Source of the DNA: Otis tarda
Taxonomy: Eukaryota > Chordata > Aves > Otidiformes > Otididae
Reading direction: 5' to 3'
Assembly: GCA_026413225.1 (NCBI GenBank)
Contig: CM048591.1
Span: 38,223,803-38,287,802 of the forward strand
Length of the DNA: 64,000 nucleotides
Shown: piece after piece, positions 51,145-64,000 of the stretch
Layout: every line of letters starts with the position of its first letter
Position numbering within the stretch: the stretch's first letter is position 1
Translations under genes and position numbers: made by a program
The notes under the pieces: generated by a model
The model's input: only the letters and a program-made list of their open reading frames with translations
Databases searched by the model: none
Told to the model about the DNA's origin: nothing

Positions 51145-52630
51145 ATATACCTGTTGCTTCCCAGATGTTTCCCAAATATATCTAGGTTTCAATGTCAATC
51201 TTAAACTATTTGGTTTCAGAGCAAGATCTGAAGTCAACATTGTTAAATACTGTTTTGTCCATGGACTTTTTGTCCACTCTTGCTCCACTAAACCTCCTCT
51301 CATTCTGCTGGGTCTTTCTGCAGTGTTTTAGAGCTGTTGATGATACTTTTGTCCTGCCTGCAAAACTGCATCTCTGTCATTTGAGGCCTAATGTGTAAAC
51401 TTACACTACCCAAGAATCAGTTTTGTTGCCCTCCAGCCCTACACACAATTTCTGTGAACCAGCAGAGGAGGAAGTAAATGCTGGCAGCAGACAGACAATG
51501 CTCAGCTGTGCCTGTCCTACACTGCATTATGGCTGCCAGCCTGGCTAGGAAGGAATGTACTGGTCAACACCAGCTAAAGCCGAGTCCTAACTGGAGACAG
51601 CGAAATAAAATGATTACTTATGGGTAGTGCTTCCACGGCATTCTTCCAGTGAACATAGGTTTCTGCGCATCACATGGATACTCTGGAGTTCTTGTTGATG
51701 CTAGCCTTAGACCAAGATGTATCAATTAAAAAAGCTTTCAGTCATGTCCTTTTGCCTAGGAAACTCTGTCCAGTTTTGCCAGAAGAATGGCTTCCTGTGA
51801 CAGGACTACAGCCCTGAAACAGAGCAGAATGTGAAGCCACTGATAATTAGGGAAGTCCAAGAAGCTTCAAAAGATGTAACATTTCCTTAGCTGCACCGCT
51901 GCCACAAACGTAGGAGACCTTTCACTGATTTCCTACAGTATTTTTTAATCAGGTTCAAGGACTCTTGGCTTGTTTTTATAGTTGGGTCCCAGATACCTAG
52001 AAGACTGCCTAAATCTCTGGAATTACATCTATGTTCTTTTTGCACAACGGGACTTCCTAGGGTAAGTGTAAACATGCAGGAGATAAAGACTTCCTAGGGA
52101 CTGATCTGGTACTTGAAATTCATTTCTATAGCAATGAAGACCATAAAAAAAATGCTTCCAGTCAAAATTACGTTTTCTTAATTCTGCATTTTCAATTTTT
52201 CTGTGTCTGTAGCTATATTATATTAAGATCACGCTCCCCCCTCCTAGTTCTGTAGTCAGAATATATTTCTAATATCTTTTTTTTTCAGTTGTGTATTTCT
52301 ACCAGATACCTCATTCTAGATGATCTGAAAAATACAGTTTTCTAAATACATAGTAAATATTGTGATATTGTGTATTTAAGGAAGTGCAGTTTTCTGTATA
52401 TATGTTGTAGAAATACCATTTTTCATGAACAGGCAGTGTTTGCAGAGTCAGACTGTGGTGTTACTGGGAAATATTTGCAAATAGCAGTGGTTATTTGATA
52501 AGATGGAATGAAAGGAAAACTGTGATTGTGACATGGTCAAGCTAGATAGGCACTAGCAAAGCAGTCAGTTAAGTGAAATATGTAGCAAGCCTCTACTGGT
52601 ACTTGGCAAGAAAAAATGTGAATTAACAAT
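51145..52630. other. Non-coding DNA between two CR1 tails
   Basis: No gene is recognised. Just right of the CR1 edge, the phrase ATGTTTCCAAATATACCT at 51136 recurs as ATGTTTCCCAAATATATCT about 29 bases later, a small local duplication across the element's edge. The block at 51420-51600 is less AT-rich. The minus-strand frame at 51094-51303 overlaps the CR1 and is not a gene. Confidence 0.5.
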
Positions 52631-52713
52631 ATAGAATCACAGAATCATAGAATGGTTAGGGTTGGCAGGGACCTTCAAAGGTCATCTGGTCCAACCCCCC
52701 TGCAAGGAGCAGG
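52631..52713 (-). mobile_element. CR1 LINE 3'-end fragment
   Basis: About 83 bases with ATAGAATCACAGAATCATAG at the left, then GGTTAGGGTTGGCAGGGACC, and CCAACCCCCCTGCAAGGAGC at the right: the CR1 3' tail in reverse orientation, strongly 5'-truncated. It lies 1.5 kb from the preceding copy in the same orientation, but the two differ in length and detail and look like separate insertions. Confidence 0.93.
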
Positions 52714-53195
52714 ATATGAGAGAAAAGTATTGTTTTTGTTACCTTAGTGAGGTCTGAGGGTTTATGCAATTGTCATCCTACATTTTCTTCTGGTGATACT
52801 TTAAATTATGGTCTGAAGCAAATATACAGTTGCTGGTGAAACTGAGAAATAATAATTGAAAGGTAATGGCTTAGGAAGCTAAGATGTACAAGAAATAAGC
52901 TGATCAGTGAAAGAAAGTGCAATGTCTAGTAGAAAGATTGTTGTGTAAAATCCAGAAATAAAACCTCTGTTTACCTTTGCACTTGCAACTTGTGAAGTTG
53001 TTTCTCAGGTAATTCTTCTGTAATTCTTCTGCACCACCCATACACTACATTACACTGTATTGTAAGTGTGACCAAATTAAAAATAGTGAACAGAAGTAGT
53101 GAGGGGTTGGTGTACTTGATAAGACTTCTTTTACATATCAAACCTGAATTTAAACAAGGCCATGTACTGGTTGTACTCAGCTGCATATCCTACAT

Positions 53196-53230
53196 AAAAA
53201 AAAAAACCAAAAAACAAAAAACAAAAAACC
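53196..53230. repeat. A-rich repeat (AAAAAAC units)
   Basis: An A run followed by about three AAAAAAC units. It resembles a poly-A-derived simple repeat but has no recognisable retroposed sequence on its left side. Confidence 0.8.
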
Positions 53231-56200
53231 TGAAAACAAAAACTAGGTTTTATAACACCAAATAATTTTGGATGTACTATTTTTAGTTTTAAAAAAAAAA
53301 AAAATGAAAAGCTGATCCTAAAGATCAACTTTCAAACGTAAAATAGATCCTAAAGCCACATGATATTGCCTTGAACATTAGAAAAAGATATTAATCAAAA
53401 CTATGCTAATGAAAAATATTTTACTACATCACCCCATTTGACTAGTTGACAGCTAGAAAAAATAAAGTTCAAGAAATCAAAAATTTTCATTTCAAAAATT
53501 AGGAACAGAAGAATGGAAGCAGCATTCAGGAGATGTGATGAAAAAATCTGCAGAAAAATACATCTATTGAGTGTAAAGCTAGAAAGGACTGTTTCGCTTA
53601 CTTACAATGAAATCCATAGGGTTTCCACAGGAACTTGTTGGAGTTAAGGCATGATTTTTAGGCAAAACATGCAACAGTAATTTCAAATTTGCCAGCAGTG
53701 AATAATTTAGTGTCCTTTTCTAAAGCAGTCCTAACAGCTTTTACTATCATGTTAAAAATCTAAGCTACTATCTCCAAACTAAACCCACACCATGTCAGCT
53801 CCTCGGGGCTTTGTCTTTAGAACTTATCCCTTTCAGTGTTTTGCTTTCTTAGTGTGACTTGCTCAAAGTCGTGCTCTGCAGCACAGGATATAGACCACAT
53901 GCAGCATGGAAATCAGTCCTGATGGTCCTGACTCAGAGGGGTACAGGTTTTGTGCAAGTGGTTTTGCCTATGGGTCTGTGGAGCAAAGGAGGTGCAACAA
54001 CTCAGCTCCCGCCCTTGCTCAGCTGGCAGATGCTGGTTGCAGCAGCTTTTTCAATTCATAGACAAGTGTTAGCAACTACAGCCCCAGCCAGGCACAGGCA
54101 GCCAAGTTCTGTTCTTAGTTACACTGATGTAATTCTGAATACACGACGGCCCATTTTATTTATTCATGGCTCACGCTAGTGTTAATGTGCTTAGATATGA
54201 AAATAATGCTTATTCAAGCAACGTTCCACTCATGTAATATTACTGTTCCTGCTGAAATTAATGAAAGATTTGACTAAGTGAAGACTTCAGAATTTTGTAA
54301 ATATTCAGTTAGCGTATCATTCGCTGCCAAATTCAAACTTGCTTGCCACTGAGGTAAAGGCAACTCTGCTGAATTTGTTGGAACTGCATCTCATTTCAAA
54401 CTGCCTCACATTTTCATTTAAACCAAAAGAATCTGCATGCTTGAAAGAAGAATTTGGAATAATAAGTATTTCACTCAGGCGGAGTAGAAAGTGTTGGTCT
54501 GTATTTCTTTTCACCCTATCATAAATTTGGGAGAATCAGCTTTTACTCTCATATATATTTGATGCAAGACAGCTAAGAAACGTGCTGAGCTTTTTTCCTG
54601 GTTTTGCTTTCCACATTTGAAACTAAAAAGTGTTAGCAATGCTTCTGTACTCTCTGTAAATAAATATTCCACCTTAACCATGTTCTTATAAAGTGCCAGT
54701 TCACTATTTAGGCAATATTTTTTTTTAAATCCATTTTTATTAAAAAGTTATGGTTTTTGACTTAATGGCCTAGGGTGAAGCCGAGGGCAGATAACACTCT
54801 GGCAAACTGGCTTTTAACATCATTAATGACTGATTTCCTCAGGATTATTGCTATTATAAACTAAATTTAGTGGTTTAGAACAGAAATTATACCACTTCTG
54901 TTGCCCCCACCCCCTTAAATTAGCTATGGCCTGATTTCAGGCACATTTAGGAGAACAGGTGGGTTTTTTTTTTTTTATCCTTATCTTTATCTTGACTATC
55001 TTGGACATATGTATTTTTAGTAAAAAAAATCCAAACCTAGTAAATTAGTAGTGTGTAATTCAGCTGAAAATCTAAACATTCAAATTATGCAGAGAGGACA
55101 TGAAGAAAGGAAATGAGTATACTCCAGCTTCACGTATGGTTAAAAATGACACCAATTAAAATTAATCTCAAACCTACCCAGGTGTATTGTGTCTGCATAC
55201 GTTAGGAACTTTTCTCACCATGCATTTCTTTCACCACTGTTACAAAAGAGAAATGCAGTCAAATGGAAACTAGTGTAAACTTCATGCAAATGATTCATGC
55301 TGCTTCCTTATTGCTCTGTTTTACTGAAGCAATGCCAAGGACTGCAATACTAGCACAATGCTTAAAAAACAGCGGTAGAGTTTGATTAAAGAGCTCTGCA
55401 TTCTGCTGGCAGCTGAGGAGTTCAAACAGAAAACATGCCAGCAGTAGAGACCAATGCATTATCACCCCCTCCCTCTTGCTGCATAACTGTGCTTCATAAT
55501 ATGCCATAACATTGGCAAGCACAGCTCAGAGCTTTTTAAGAACACAAGGAAGCTCATGAATAATGGTTAAATCAGGAAAGTGATAATTAAATGAGACAAC
55601 TGAATGCCAGTGGAGTCCCCGGTGGAAAATACTCTTCAGTGAAGATCATCTCCACCTTTCCTTTCCCTGGTTTTAGCAGTACATTGCTCAAGATACTTTT
55701 CAAACCAACATCTTTAAGAAAATATTAAAGTTTCCAAAATCATGTGTGGTATTTTCATATGTAACTCTTATTTTAAAATGTAAGGTATTTGTTGTGCTTC
55801 AAAGAGAAAAAAAGCCAAACAAACCTTTCATTGTTGAGTCAATGAGATAAAATACTTTGCTGTTTTATAGAACTAGCCAAGACTATAACATTTATACTAA
55901 AAATGCAACAACCACTAATGGCTAAATTGTAAGCATCCTGGCTTAAATGTTTGCTTCATGTTTCTCCTTTATAGAAAGTATAGCTATTTTCATTCTACCT
56001 CCAACTCTACCTACTCTGCGGCTGCAGAGCAAACATGGTTAGCTGGATTGTCTACTCTTTAGCCACCAGTCTCAAGGAAGACTGCTCTAAGCTTTTTATA
56101 CAACAGGCATCTCTACTAACCTCCATCCTCTCCCAGCACCAAGTTCCTTCTGAATTTGTGTTGCAAGGAGAGATTATCTGGTTCTTCGCACATTATTCAG

Positions 56201-56479
56201 ACTGCAGTGGGACTTAGAGACAGAAGCTGCAAGCTGTGGACCCAACTTCTTTTCGTTGTTTTTTCTACTTGCCAAATAAATGCTTCTCCCACAGTACAGG
56301 AGTTAACCCCTCAAAAACAAAATGGGAAATTAGTCTTATTATGGAATTTAAAAATTTCTTTCTATTAAAGGACTGAAAGTTGAACTCAGTCCTATGACTT
56401 AAGATTCATGTGGACATGACAGTGAAATGCGGCTGTGATTGTAACACAACAGTTTTTGTGACTTACTGTGTATGTAATA

Positions 56480-56504
56480 TTCATTCATTCATTCATTCAT
56501 TCAT
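56480..56504. repeat. ATTC microsatellite
   Basis: About six tandem copies of ATTC, ending in ATCC. A simple repeat without gene content. Confidence 0.92.
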
Positions 56505-59500
56505 CCATTTTAATTTGAAATAAAATCTTGTTCCTTTTTTAATCACCTGAATCCTTATTCTTTAAAAAAAAAAGCCCAAACATACTCACAATTGATCTCA
56601 ATGTTACTTTTCAAAGAAACTCAGAACATTTTTTTTAGTCGGTGGTTCTAATATATCTAGCTTGACAGCTTTGCGTTCAAGGTTGACAGGATATTTTTAG
56701 CATCTGAAATGTGTGAATTGAAATATCTGTGAAAAATTGATTTGAGGTAGGATGTTTATGTAAAACATCATACAGACTATTAGCATTTATCATCATTTAT
56801 GCGATTTTCAGAAAAAAAAAAGTCTTCATTACACTAGAAAATGCAAAGGAAGATGTAGGAATTCATATATTGAAAAGCACAAAAGGTCAAAATCTTTATC
56901 ACACCTGCATCGCAAGGTTGCAGAAACAGATTTATCTCATTTTTAGAGAGAGGTTGTAAAAGCCTATCAATATAATTTATTCACAGACTACTGCAGTATT
57001 CATAGAGCCTTGATCTACTGTAACCAAGGTTCTATGTTGGGTATGTATAACAGCATAAACTGCTCTTAACCCACACAAGGAGAATGAATGGTATGAAATT
57101 TCATACTATTTTCCAATACAGTATTTTCACATCTTTAGTTGCTCCCTCTTTCGCTTTTCTAGGTGGCTCAGATAACCTGGCCAATGAAGGTTTGACATCC
57201 AATGGATGCACACAGGTGTTCTGGGACTCCTTTAGTTGTTCTGGTTCTTTTTCGTGCTGCACAATTAGAGTCTTTCTCTACCAGAGGAAACGAACGTGAC
57301 TGTATAACCTTGTAGGCTAGGACATGCTTCTGAAAGTTGGAAAACTCTGAATCACTTCTTTTCTCAAGCACACAGCATGATGTGGAATATTGAATTAAAT
57401 GGTTGTTTTCCAGCCAGATTGGTTCCCTGTGTATGCACACAAGCAAGGCAGTCAAATAGCAACAGGAGGTTCTGTCTTAGGTTGGCATAACCACCAAAAT
57501 GTAGGCTCCAAGTTAATTCCTTTATACCAGCTTCATTTCCCCTCCCTAACTAGAAATTAAATAATTTATTTCAAAATTAACTAGATTTTTAAATTTGATT
57601 TTAATGATTTTAAAGTCATTAAGGAGGCATGAGAATTGTTGGGAAACAGTGCATCTAAGCTGATTTCTTCCATAAATTTTAACTGTTCAACCAAAGAAGC
57701 AGCAGAAAATAAGGTCTACTCCATGAAGACACACCCAGGTCTTATTTCATATTTTTGCAGAAAGTGCCTATGACACTGGTATTACAGAAAAAGACAGAGA
57801 GATGAGGTTATGCAGAGTGATGTTGCCAATTACACATTAGAGATCGTTCAGATTATTTCTAAGTGACTTCAGTATAGTGATAAATTAGTATAGAAAGCTC
57901 CTTATAGCTCCCCATGTCAATGTGTATATAAAAAGATCAAAAAAGGCTTGAAATGCTTTCTTTGCATGAAAGAGAACTTGAAAATTTCAGTCTTGTTAAT
58001 AAAGATATAGGTGTTAATAACCAAATACAATCCTTTGCTTTCTGAAAAAATTGCAAGGTGCCTTTGATGACACAGGTTACGAAAATCGATTTCAGCCCTA
58101 GTGTTTGTCTTTGTAATCTTTAGAGAGAATTTGTTTGGTGAATAGAACTATCATTATCCTCTCAAAAAGGTTAGATTATTGCCCACACTTGGTCACAGAT
58201 TTACGTAAAGAATGTTTGCTTTAGTCTGAAATGTCAATGAGGAGGAGAAAAAAAATGATGTGGAAAAAAGCAAACACCAAAAGTGGGTAAGCACAGATGC
58301 AAGGCTTCATCTTAATTAGCATTATTAGAATGTGTTTTGTTCAACAATCTATTTTAAATAGAAAAAGGAGTGCTTCTTATTGTATACACCCACACAAAAA
58401 TGAAAGCTACAATGCTGAAAATTTCACATTGACACTTTTCTTTGACATAAATTTGCTTAAAAATAATTATCTGAATATTATTTTTTTATTTTAAAATTAT
58501 ATCCTTAAAGAGTCTTTAAAAGGTCCTTGTTCATTCTGGAGTGTATCTTTAAAGCTTTATGTTAGCATATTGTTTTTGTATCATTTCTAATTCTGAGAGA
58601 GACTGAAGAACTCTTGGAGGTAACCTAATCTAGTGAAATAGGAGAGATCTGAAAACCAGGAACCTTTGAATTATTACTTTTTCTTTGCCACTGCCTTTAA
58701 GTTAGCTTGAGGCACATCTCTTAAATGGCATCACTATTTACAGCTGTAGAAAAGACATGACAATATTTAAGTAATTCACAAGTTCATTGGAAGCAAAGAC
58801 AAATTTCTGTTGGGAAATAAATTTCTAGTCATAAAACATCAAAGGAGTAATTCTGCAGCCTTGACTTGTACTGAAACTGGGCAAAGAGGCACTTTAATCC
58901 AGAAAAAGTCAGGATTGCTAGTAGAAAGGTTGATTTTACCCCTTTCCCTCCCTTGCATGACATGTTTTTGTAGCTGCACAGTGAGATGGATCAGCTGGTC
59001 CAGCAACCAGCCTTGCAAAAATAGTGGCATTGGAAAAATGGTAGGGACAAATGGGGCAGCCCATTTCGGGAATGGAGTTGAATCTGGAAAGATGTGGCTG
59101 TGAAACCACGGCCTGAGTATGGCCAGGGACGTTCCTTAGGATGAACCACTTCTCTGTGGGAGAATGCTGGGGGAATAACACACTGGGGAGAATGGTAAAA
59201 TGTCCTCTTACCTTTCTTCCTCCCTCCCACTTATTTACATATTCAGCCAGTATTTCCTGGAAAGACACTAGACACAGAGACAAATGAAACAAGCATTTCA
59301 AACATTGTACATTTTTGTCTTTGTCTTCTTCCTCCTCCTTTTTGCTTTTGCTTTCTTCAGGTTATTTTTTTTTTTTAAACAGGGGAAACCAGGAAGAACT
59401 AGAAAGGAGAATAATCAGGTGAAGGAGAAAAACAAAACCAGGATTGAATGATTTAGTGAAGAAGTGACATTTTTGGCTATTTTTGAAATCACATACTGAC

Positions 59501-62500
59501 ATTTTCTCTTAAGGAATTGTCCCCCTCTCTCTCTGTCTTTTTCTTAAAAAAACCCATTTATTCCAAATATGTACACACAGGTTTTTCCCTGTATAATTTG
59601 CCCATGAGGGTGGTTTAGAAATGTATGCCACCCAAGACCAATAAAACTACAGCTGGTTAAACCAGGCATTGTTATTAATGACTGAATTGTCTCTATTTGC
59701 AAGGAGTTAATTTTTAAGTAATGCATTCCTTCCTCATTTTTTCATAATTTTGCAAAAACATATTTCTGACAAAAAGAGTGAAGAGTCCCAACTTTATTAT
59801 ATTGTCTCTGATTAGCCAAATGATTAATTGTAGTTTGTTATTTGTATTCTCCTGTTGTCCTAGAATAAATTTAAAAAAGAAGGCAACCTTTTTCCTTCTT
59901 TCATGTACAAAGAAACCTCAGAGTTAGAAAGAGCCAGAATTTTATGGAGTTTTCAACCTGTTTTTTTTTTTAATCGAACTACTTGCTCCAAAACCACTGA
60001 ACATAAACAAATTCCTGTAATCCTTCAGGAGTCATGTTAAAGAGAAATTACAGCTATAACCAAAGAAGTGCATTTGTTTTTCACAGAAAGAGGTGCAAGA
60101 TTACGGTAGAAGTTGTAGGCAGCACTGTGCAGGTTTGTTAAAGCATATTGCTAAAGCCATAAAGCTTTTTATGTGAGCCTTGCTTTCTATGCACCTCTGT
60201 ACTCCCCTAAATTATTTCAGATACTACCGAGGGTAAAATACTCATTTTTCAATGTAAAATTGTCTAGATCATACCTTTGTAAAGTTTTACTGCTTCTGTG
60301 CTACAGAACAGGTATTTGCAATTGGCAAGGGTTAACTTTTGCCATCTTCATGCAAATTCATCTTAATCGTGGAAGTTATGAAGCTTTCAGAAATTGAAGT
60401 TGGTACCCAGCTAAGTACATATTTGGCAGAGTCTAGTAACTAAAATCTCCCAAACCTGCCCCACCTATAACGTGGCTTGGACCTCTATCAGTCTTTCCTA
60501 CACTTCACATCTGTTGCCTCCAGGGAAGGTATTCCAATACCTCCGTTTTCTAATTTAGGAGACCTATGTTAATCCACATTGATTTTAGGATCCCAGAGTC
60601 ATCGTATTACAAACCATGCAGAGGTCTTCTTTGTCCTGGAGCAGGCTGGAAACTTTCTTATTTAAGTCTTTCATTCCTGATTAGGTAAAAAACTTTAAAT
60701 TACATTAATTTTAAAATTGTAACTCTTACTTGTACAAATAAGTAATTCTGGAGGTGCTGATTCATACATTTCAAGCTCTAAAAATCAACACAATAATGAC
60801 CCTTTCACCTTCTACAACAGATGCAGCGCATAGCTCTGTGAAACTGTTGCCTCCTGTCAGCATGGGGCACATGATGCCCCCTCTGCAGCAATGTGGGTCT
60901 ATGTGATTGTCAGCACACCTCTCCAGAGAGCACCACTGCAAAGAAGGAAGCTGTGCTGACAGCCGAGCAACTATGAGTAAGAACTATGTATCAGCAAACA
61001 CTGAGAAATTAATGAAAACCACTAAACTCCGTATTTCCAGTAATCAAAATAGCCTTTGACTTCAGTTTTAAGAGCTAAATGTAAAATAAGTATTTAAGAA
61101 AACAGAACAGAAGAGGATGGAACAGAATGGATGTTCTTAAAGACCTTAGAAACCTCCAAAACTAGCTTGAAGGATAATAAGCAAAAACCAAGACTCATAG
61201 TCCAAGAATCTAAATCAGAAGCTTGAATTAAGCACCTTACTTCCTAGAAGTGGGTGCAGGAGTGTTTATGTGCTTCTGAATCCTGATCCAAGTGACACAT
61301 CCAAGATCACCCGACGTGGCCCGTAAGCCAGAGAAAGACTTTTATCTCAGCTTTTTTGAACTTTAGTGCAATATTTCATTTTCTCGATTACATTGAAAGT
61401 CTGTTTAGGGAAGATTCATGGGTATTTAGAAACAACTCAGTTTTCCTATTTGTATGTTAACTTTTATTTTTAATTTGTGTTGTGTATAAGACACAACTGG
61501 AGTAGAAAAGTACTAGTATCGGTCACGTGAACGCATGTACCTCAGCTGTAAACAACAGACCATGCTGGGGCTAAGAAAGAACGCTAGAGATGGGCTTAAA
61601 TTATGATTCTCCTGATATCATTTAGTCTCCTTAAATGATGAAAAGCTGATGGAATTAGGGTACCTAATACTTCCATTATTGTGAATTTCAGAAATCTTTC
61701 CTTTTTAAAAATTTTTTTTTACTTCTCATACCTTGGACCATTTTCAGCCTCAGAGTATCCAAGTGCAACTAATGAGTCTTTGCTCCAACTTAAAAAATAA
61801 CAATTATGGTCTTTACCCAGCGACTCGGCACAAGAAATTTTTGTCCAAATGGTAGATTTTTTCAGCATTGTTAGTTCAGCTCATGAAACATGGGTCCATT
61901 GAAAGTGTTCTACAACCTCGAATAGAGCATCTAAGTTAGTGCTCCAGTAATTACATTGTGTACATATGGCATTAGAGAGTTGTATTTATAATGCCTCAAT
62001 TAAGGAATCTGTTATAAGCATAGACTTTTAGGGGCTAGACTCTTAAGAGAAATTATTTTGCAAAATTTGGTAAAAAGCTGTAAATCATTTGTGAAATCAA
62101 AGTAGAAATTGTTTTTCAAGCAGTGCTTTGCTTTTTCTCCTCCCCTCCAAAACCACCTGTTGCATAATAGAGCACACGATTTTAGTAAGCCTGAAGGTTC
62201 TTTTCTCTTTGTGGAACATGTCTCTGTCTCACATTAATTTTGCATAACAAATGAAAAGTTGCAAGCACTTCTCTGAAACCTGAAGCTAAGAGCTGTGTCT
62301 TATGGACTTGTTTCCTGTGGTGAGTTGATTTGGCTTGTAAGAAGGTGTGAGTTCCAACTGAAATTTAATTGATTTGAGGTTTCAAAAAGTCTTTTCTCTT
62401 TTCCTTTATGCAAAAAAAGGTGCAAACTTGCCCTGGAGACCTTTTTCTCAGTTGGGCCACATACTCTCCTTTGCTCATTCGTCTATCAGCTTCATTCATC

Positions 62501-64000
62501 ATCATGTCAAGCCAGATTGATACTGGCAGTGGATTTAAAAATTATTGTGGTTGGAAAGACGCACTCGATCCAACTGCCGGCTAAGCTTGGAGAAGACCCC
62601 TTATTCCAAAATGCTTGCCGTTAAATGAAATGTATGTACAATGGAGAAAGATGTTCTTTAAAGTAAATAATTTTGTTACTGTAGCAGATGAAGTAATTTG
62701 AGCTGAAGTGATTTACACTATTCAATAATTACTCTTCTAAGCTCTACCACAGTTACACTGAAATTATGTAAGGCCTATGCTACGCCTTTTGTAAAGCCAG
62801 AGAGGCAAACAGGGTAGAAAATACACTTTCAAGCCTAAATTCCACCCCCTACAAGCACCTGTTTCTGATGTGAGAAGGAATATGGCCCCCAGATGTTATC
62901 TTTTCATTTAGAAAGATTACCTGATTTCCAGGTAATTTTCCAGGATTTCCAGATTAGTGGCAGTGATGTCTCTTCTTTATGCAGACTATATGATTCAGGA
63001 TGTTTTTTAGGTTATACATCTGGGTTTCTTGACAATGTTTCTGTTCAGACTAAGTGCAATTTTGACAGAATCGTGATTTACTCTGATTTCTCGCAGTTTC
63101 TAAATCTAGCCATTGCTAAAGCACATGGACTCTCTGCAAAGATACACAGATTATGAACTACTGTTACTGACTTCCTCTCCTCCAGCCATTCACCTCCCAA
63201 GTGCTGCCTCTCTTCTTTTCTGAACAATATGCTAATGTTGAAGTATTTATTGATCATTAGTGGGCCATTATCTTTTTAAGGGGAGAGGAAAACAAATGGA
63301 GTTTCATCTATAAAGAAGGCAAAGATGAGGGATCTTCAAGCATGTCAGTTCTCTGACAGATCTTGCTTAGTATAGAAAAATCAAGGTATATGTCCAAATC
63401 ATGGGTAGTCATATTGTCATTGCTACTCTACTAGCAGCTGCTTAAAAACTGGTTTTAAGCTCCTTCCCTAGGCTCATACCATTCCCAAGATTGCCTGCTT
63501 TTATAGTTGTTTTTTAGCAGGTATTAATCTATGGTCACAGCTCCTTGCAGACACTGGCTTCAAAACATCTAATTAGTTTGCCTTTTCAGGTGATCATTCA
63601 TTCAAAACAGAATGGTCTCCTAACACATAGTCGGAAAGCTAGGGGTGGCAGAAGCAGGAGATCAAAGCATTTATCCCGATGACTTGCTACTTTGCAAGCA
63701 CCATGTGTGCATAAACCAGGTCCCATCCCAAATATTCATTCCCTTGTAGCCAACTACAGATTTACTGAAGGCCAAAAATGAGCAAAGGAGTGAGGAAGAC
63801 AGCATTAATAGTACTGAATGAAGTACGTGTCACAAATTGCCATCATTAGTGATTATGTGGTCCCCACTTACTCTATTCTGACTAAGTTCACTGCAGATAT
63901 TAATCTGGAAATCATGGAATTTCAAAAGGAGTGTATGTTGTTAATCCCATTTTCCTTTTAGCAGCATCCTTGGAGGACAGGCGTAGAAGTCATTTTGTCC

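Larger units (their letters stand above)
52714..64000. other. Non-coding AT-rich DNA, right end
   Basis: No exon or RNA gene is supported. Visible items: an A-rich array with AAAAAAC units at 53196-53230, a GC-richer block at about 53850-54110, a T run near 54965-54977, an ATTC microsatellite at 56480-56504, a GC-richer block at about 58930-59200, a T run near 59366-59378, and repeat-free sequence at 62430-62620 with site-like words. Octamer words ATGCAAAT occur at about 55284 and 60351. The frames at 58936-59301 (minus) and 62893-63156 (plus) match nothing that I know. Confidence 0.55.

Noticed and set aside
58936-59301. 121-codon minus-strand frame in a GC-richer block
   Set aside because: There is no family signature, and another frame is open on the opposite strand over the same bases.
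1-64000. tRNA, rRNA, snRNA, CRISPR arrays, bacterial operons or phage-like gene clusters
   Set aside because: No matching sequence signature was seen. The CR1 and LTR content and the CpG island show vertebrate nuclear DNA.

Overview
The window reads as a 64 kb piece of a bird nuclear genome. Two things show this. There are three short CR1 LINE 3' ends with the typical eight-base tail. There is also one solo LTR of a type that is abundant in birds. The rest is A+T-rich, repeat-poor, non-coding DNA with only short chance reading frames. I see no bacterial-style genes, tRNA, rRNA, CRISPR array or intact mobile element. The species cannot be named from the sequence alone.

The main functional landmark is a CpG island at about 39.8-41.7 kb. 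Inside it is a good minus-strand core promoter: a CCAAT box, GC boxes, a TATAAG box and an initiator, all at conventional distances. It is followed by a predicted first exon (about 41370 down to 40915) that ends in a strong splice donor. The transcript would run leftwards, so 1-40914 is best read as the upstream part of a very long first intron, or intron plus intergenic DNA. I found no convincing second exon there. The island also carries splice-donor-like sites on the plus strand, so divergent transcription to the right is possible but weakly supported. The only protein clue is a start with MR or, in another frame, a 12-codon start MTAWNGEPTPCE. I do not recognise the gene and give no symbol.

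Layout: 1-22.2 kb is AT-rich non-coding DNA with microsatellites. At 22.27-22.86 kb lies a solo LTR fossil, and at 24.34 kb a CR1 tail in plus orientation. From 24.4 to 39.8 kb is more non-coding DNA, with stretches that look like possible regulatory elements. The CpG island follows, flanked on the right by a paired A-rich/T-rich tract at 42.0-42.1 kb. The right third (42.1-64 kb) is non-coding, with a perfect 26-bp inverted repeat at 46.6 kb, a candidate enhancer at 48.4-48.9 kb, and two CR1 tails in minus orientation at 51.0 and 52.6 kb.

I did not find an undescribed multi-gene system. The observations most worth checking are the promoter and first-exon architecture, the 46.6 kb inverted repeat, and the homopurine/homopyrimidine pair beside the CpG island.
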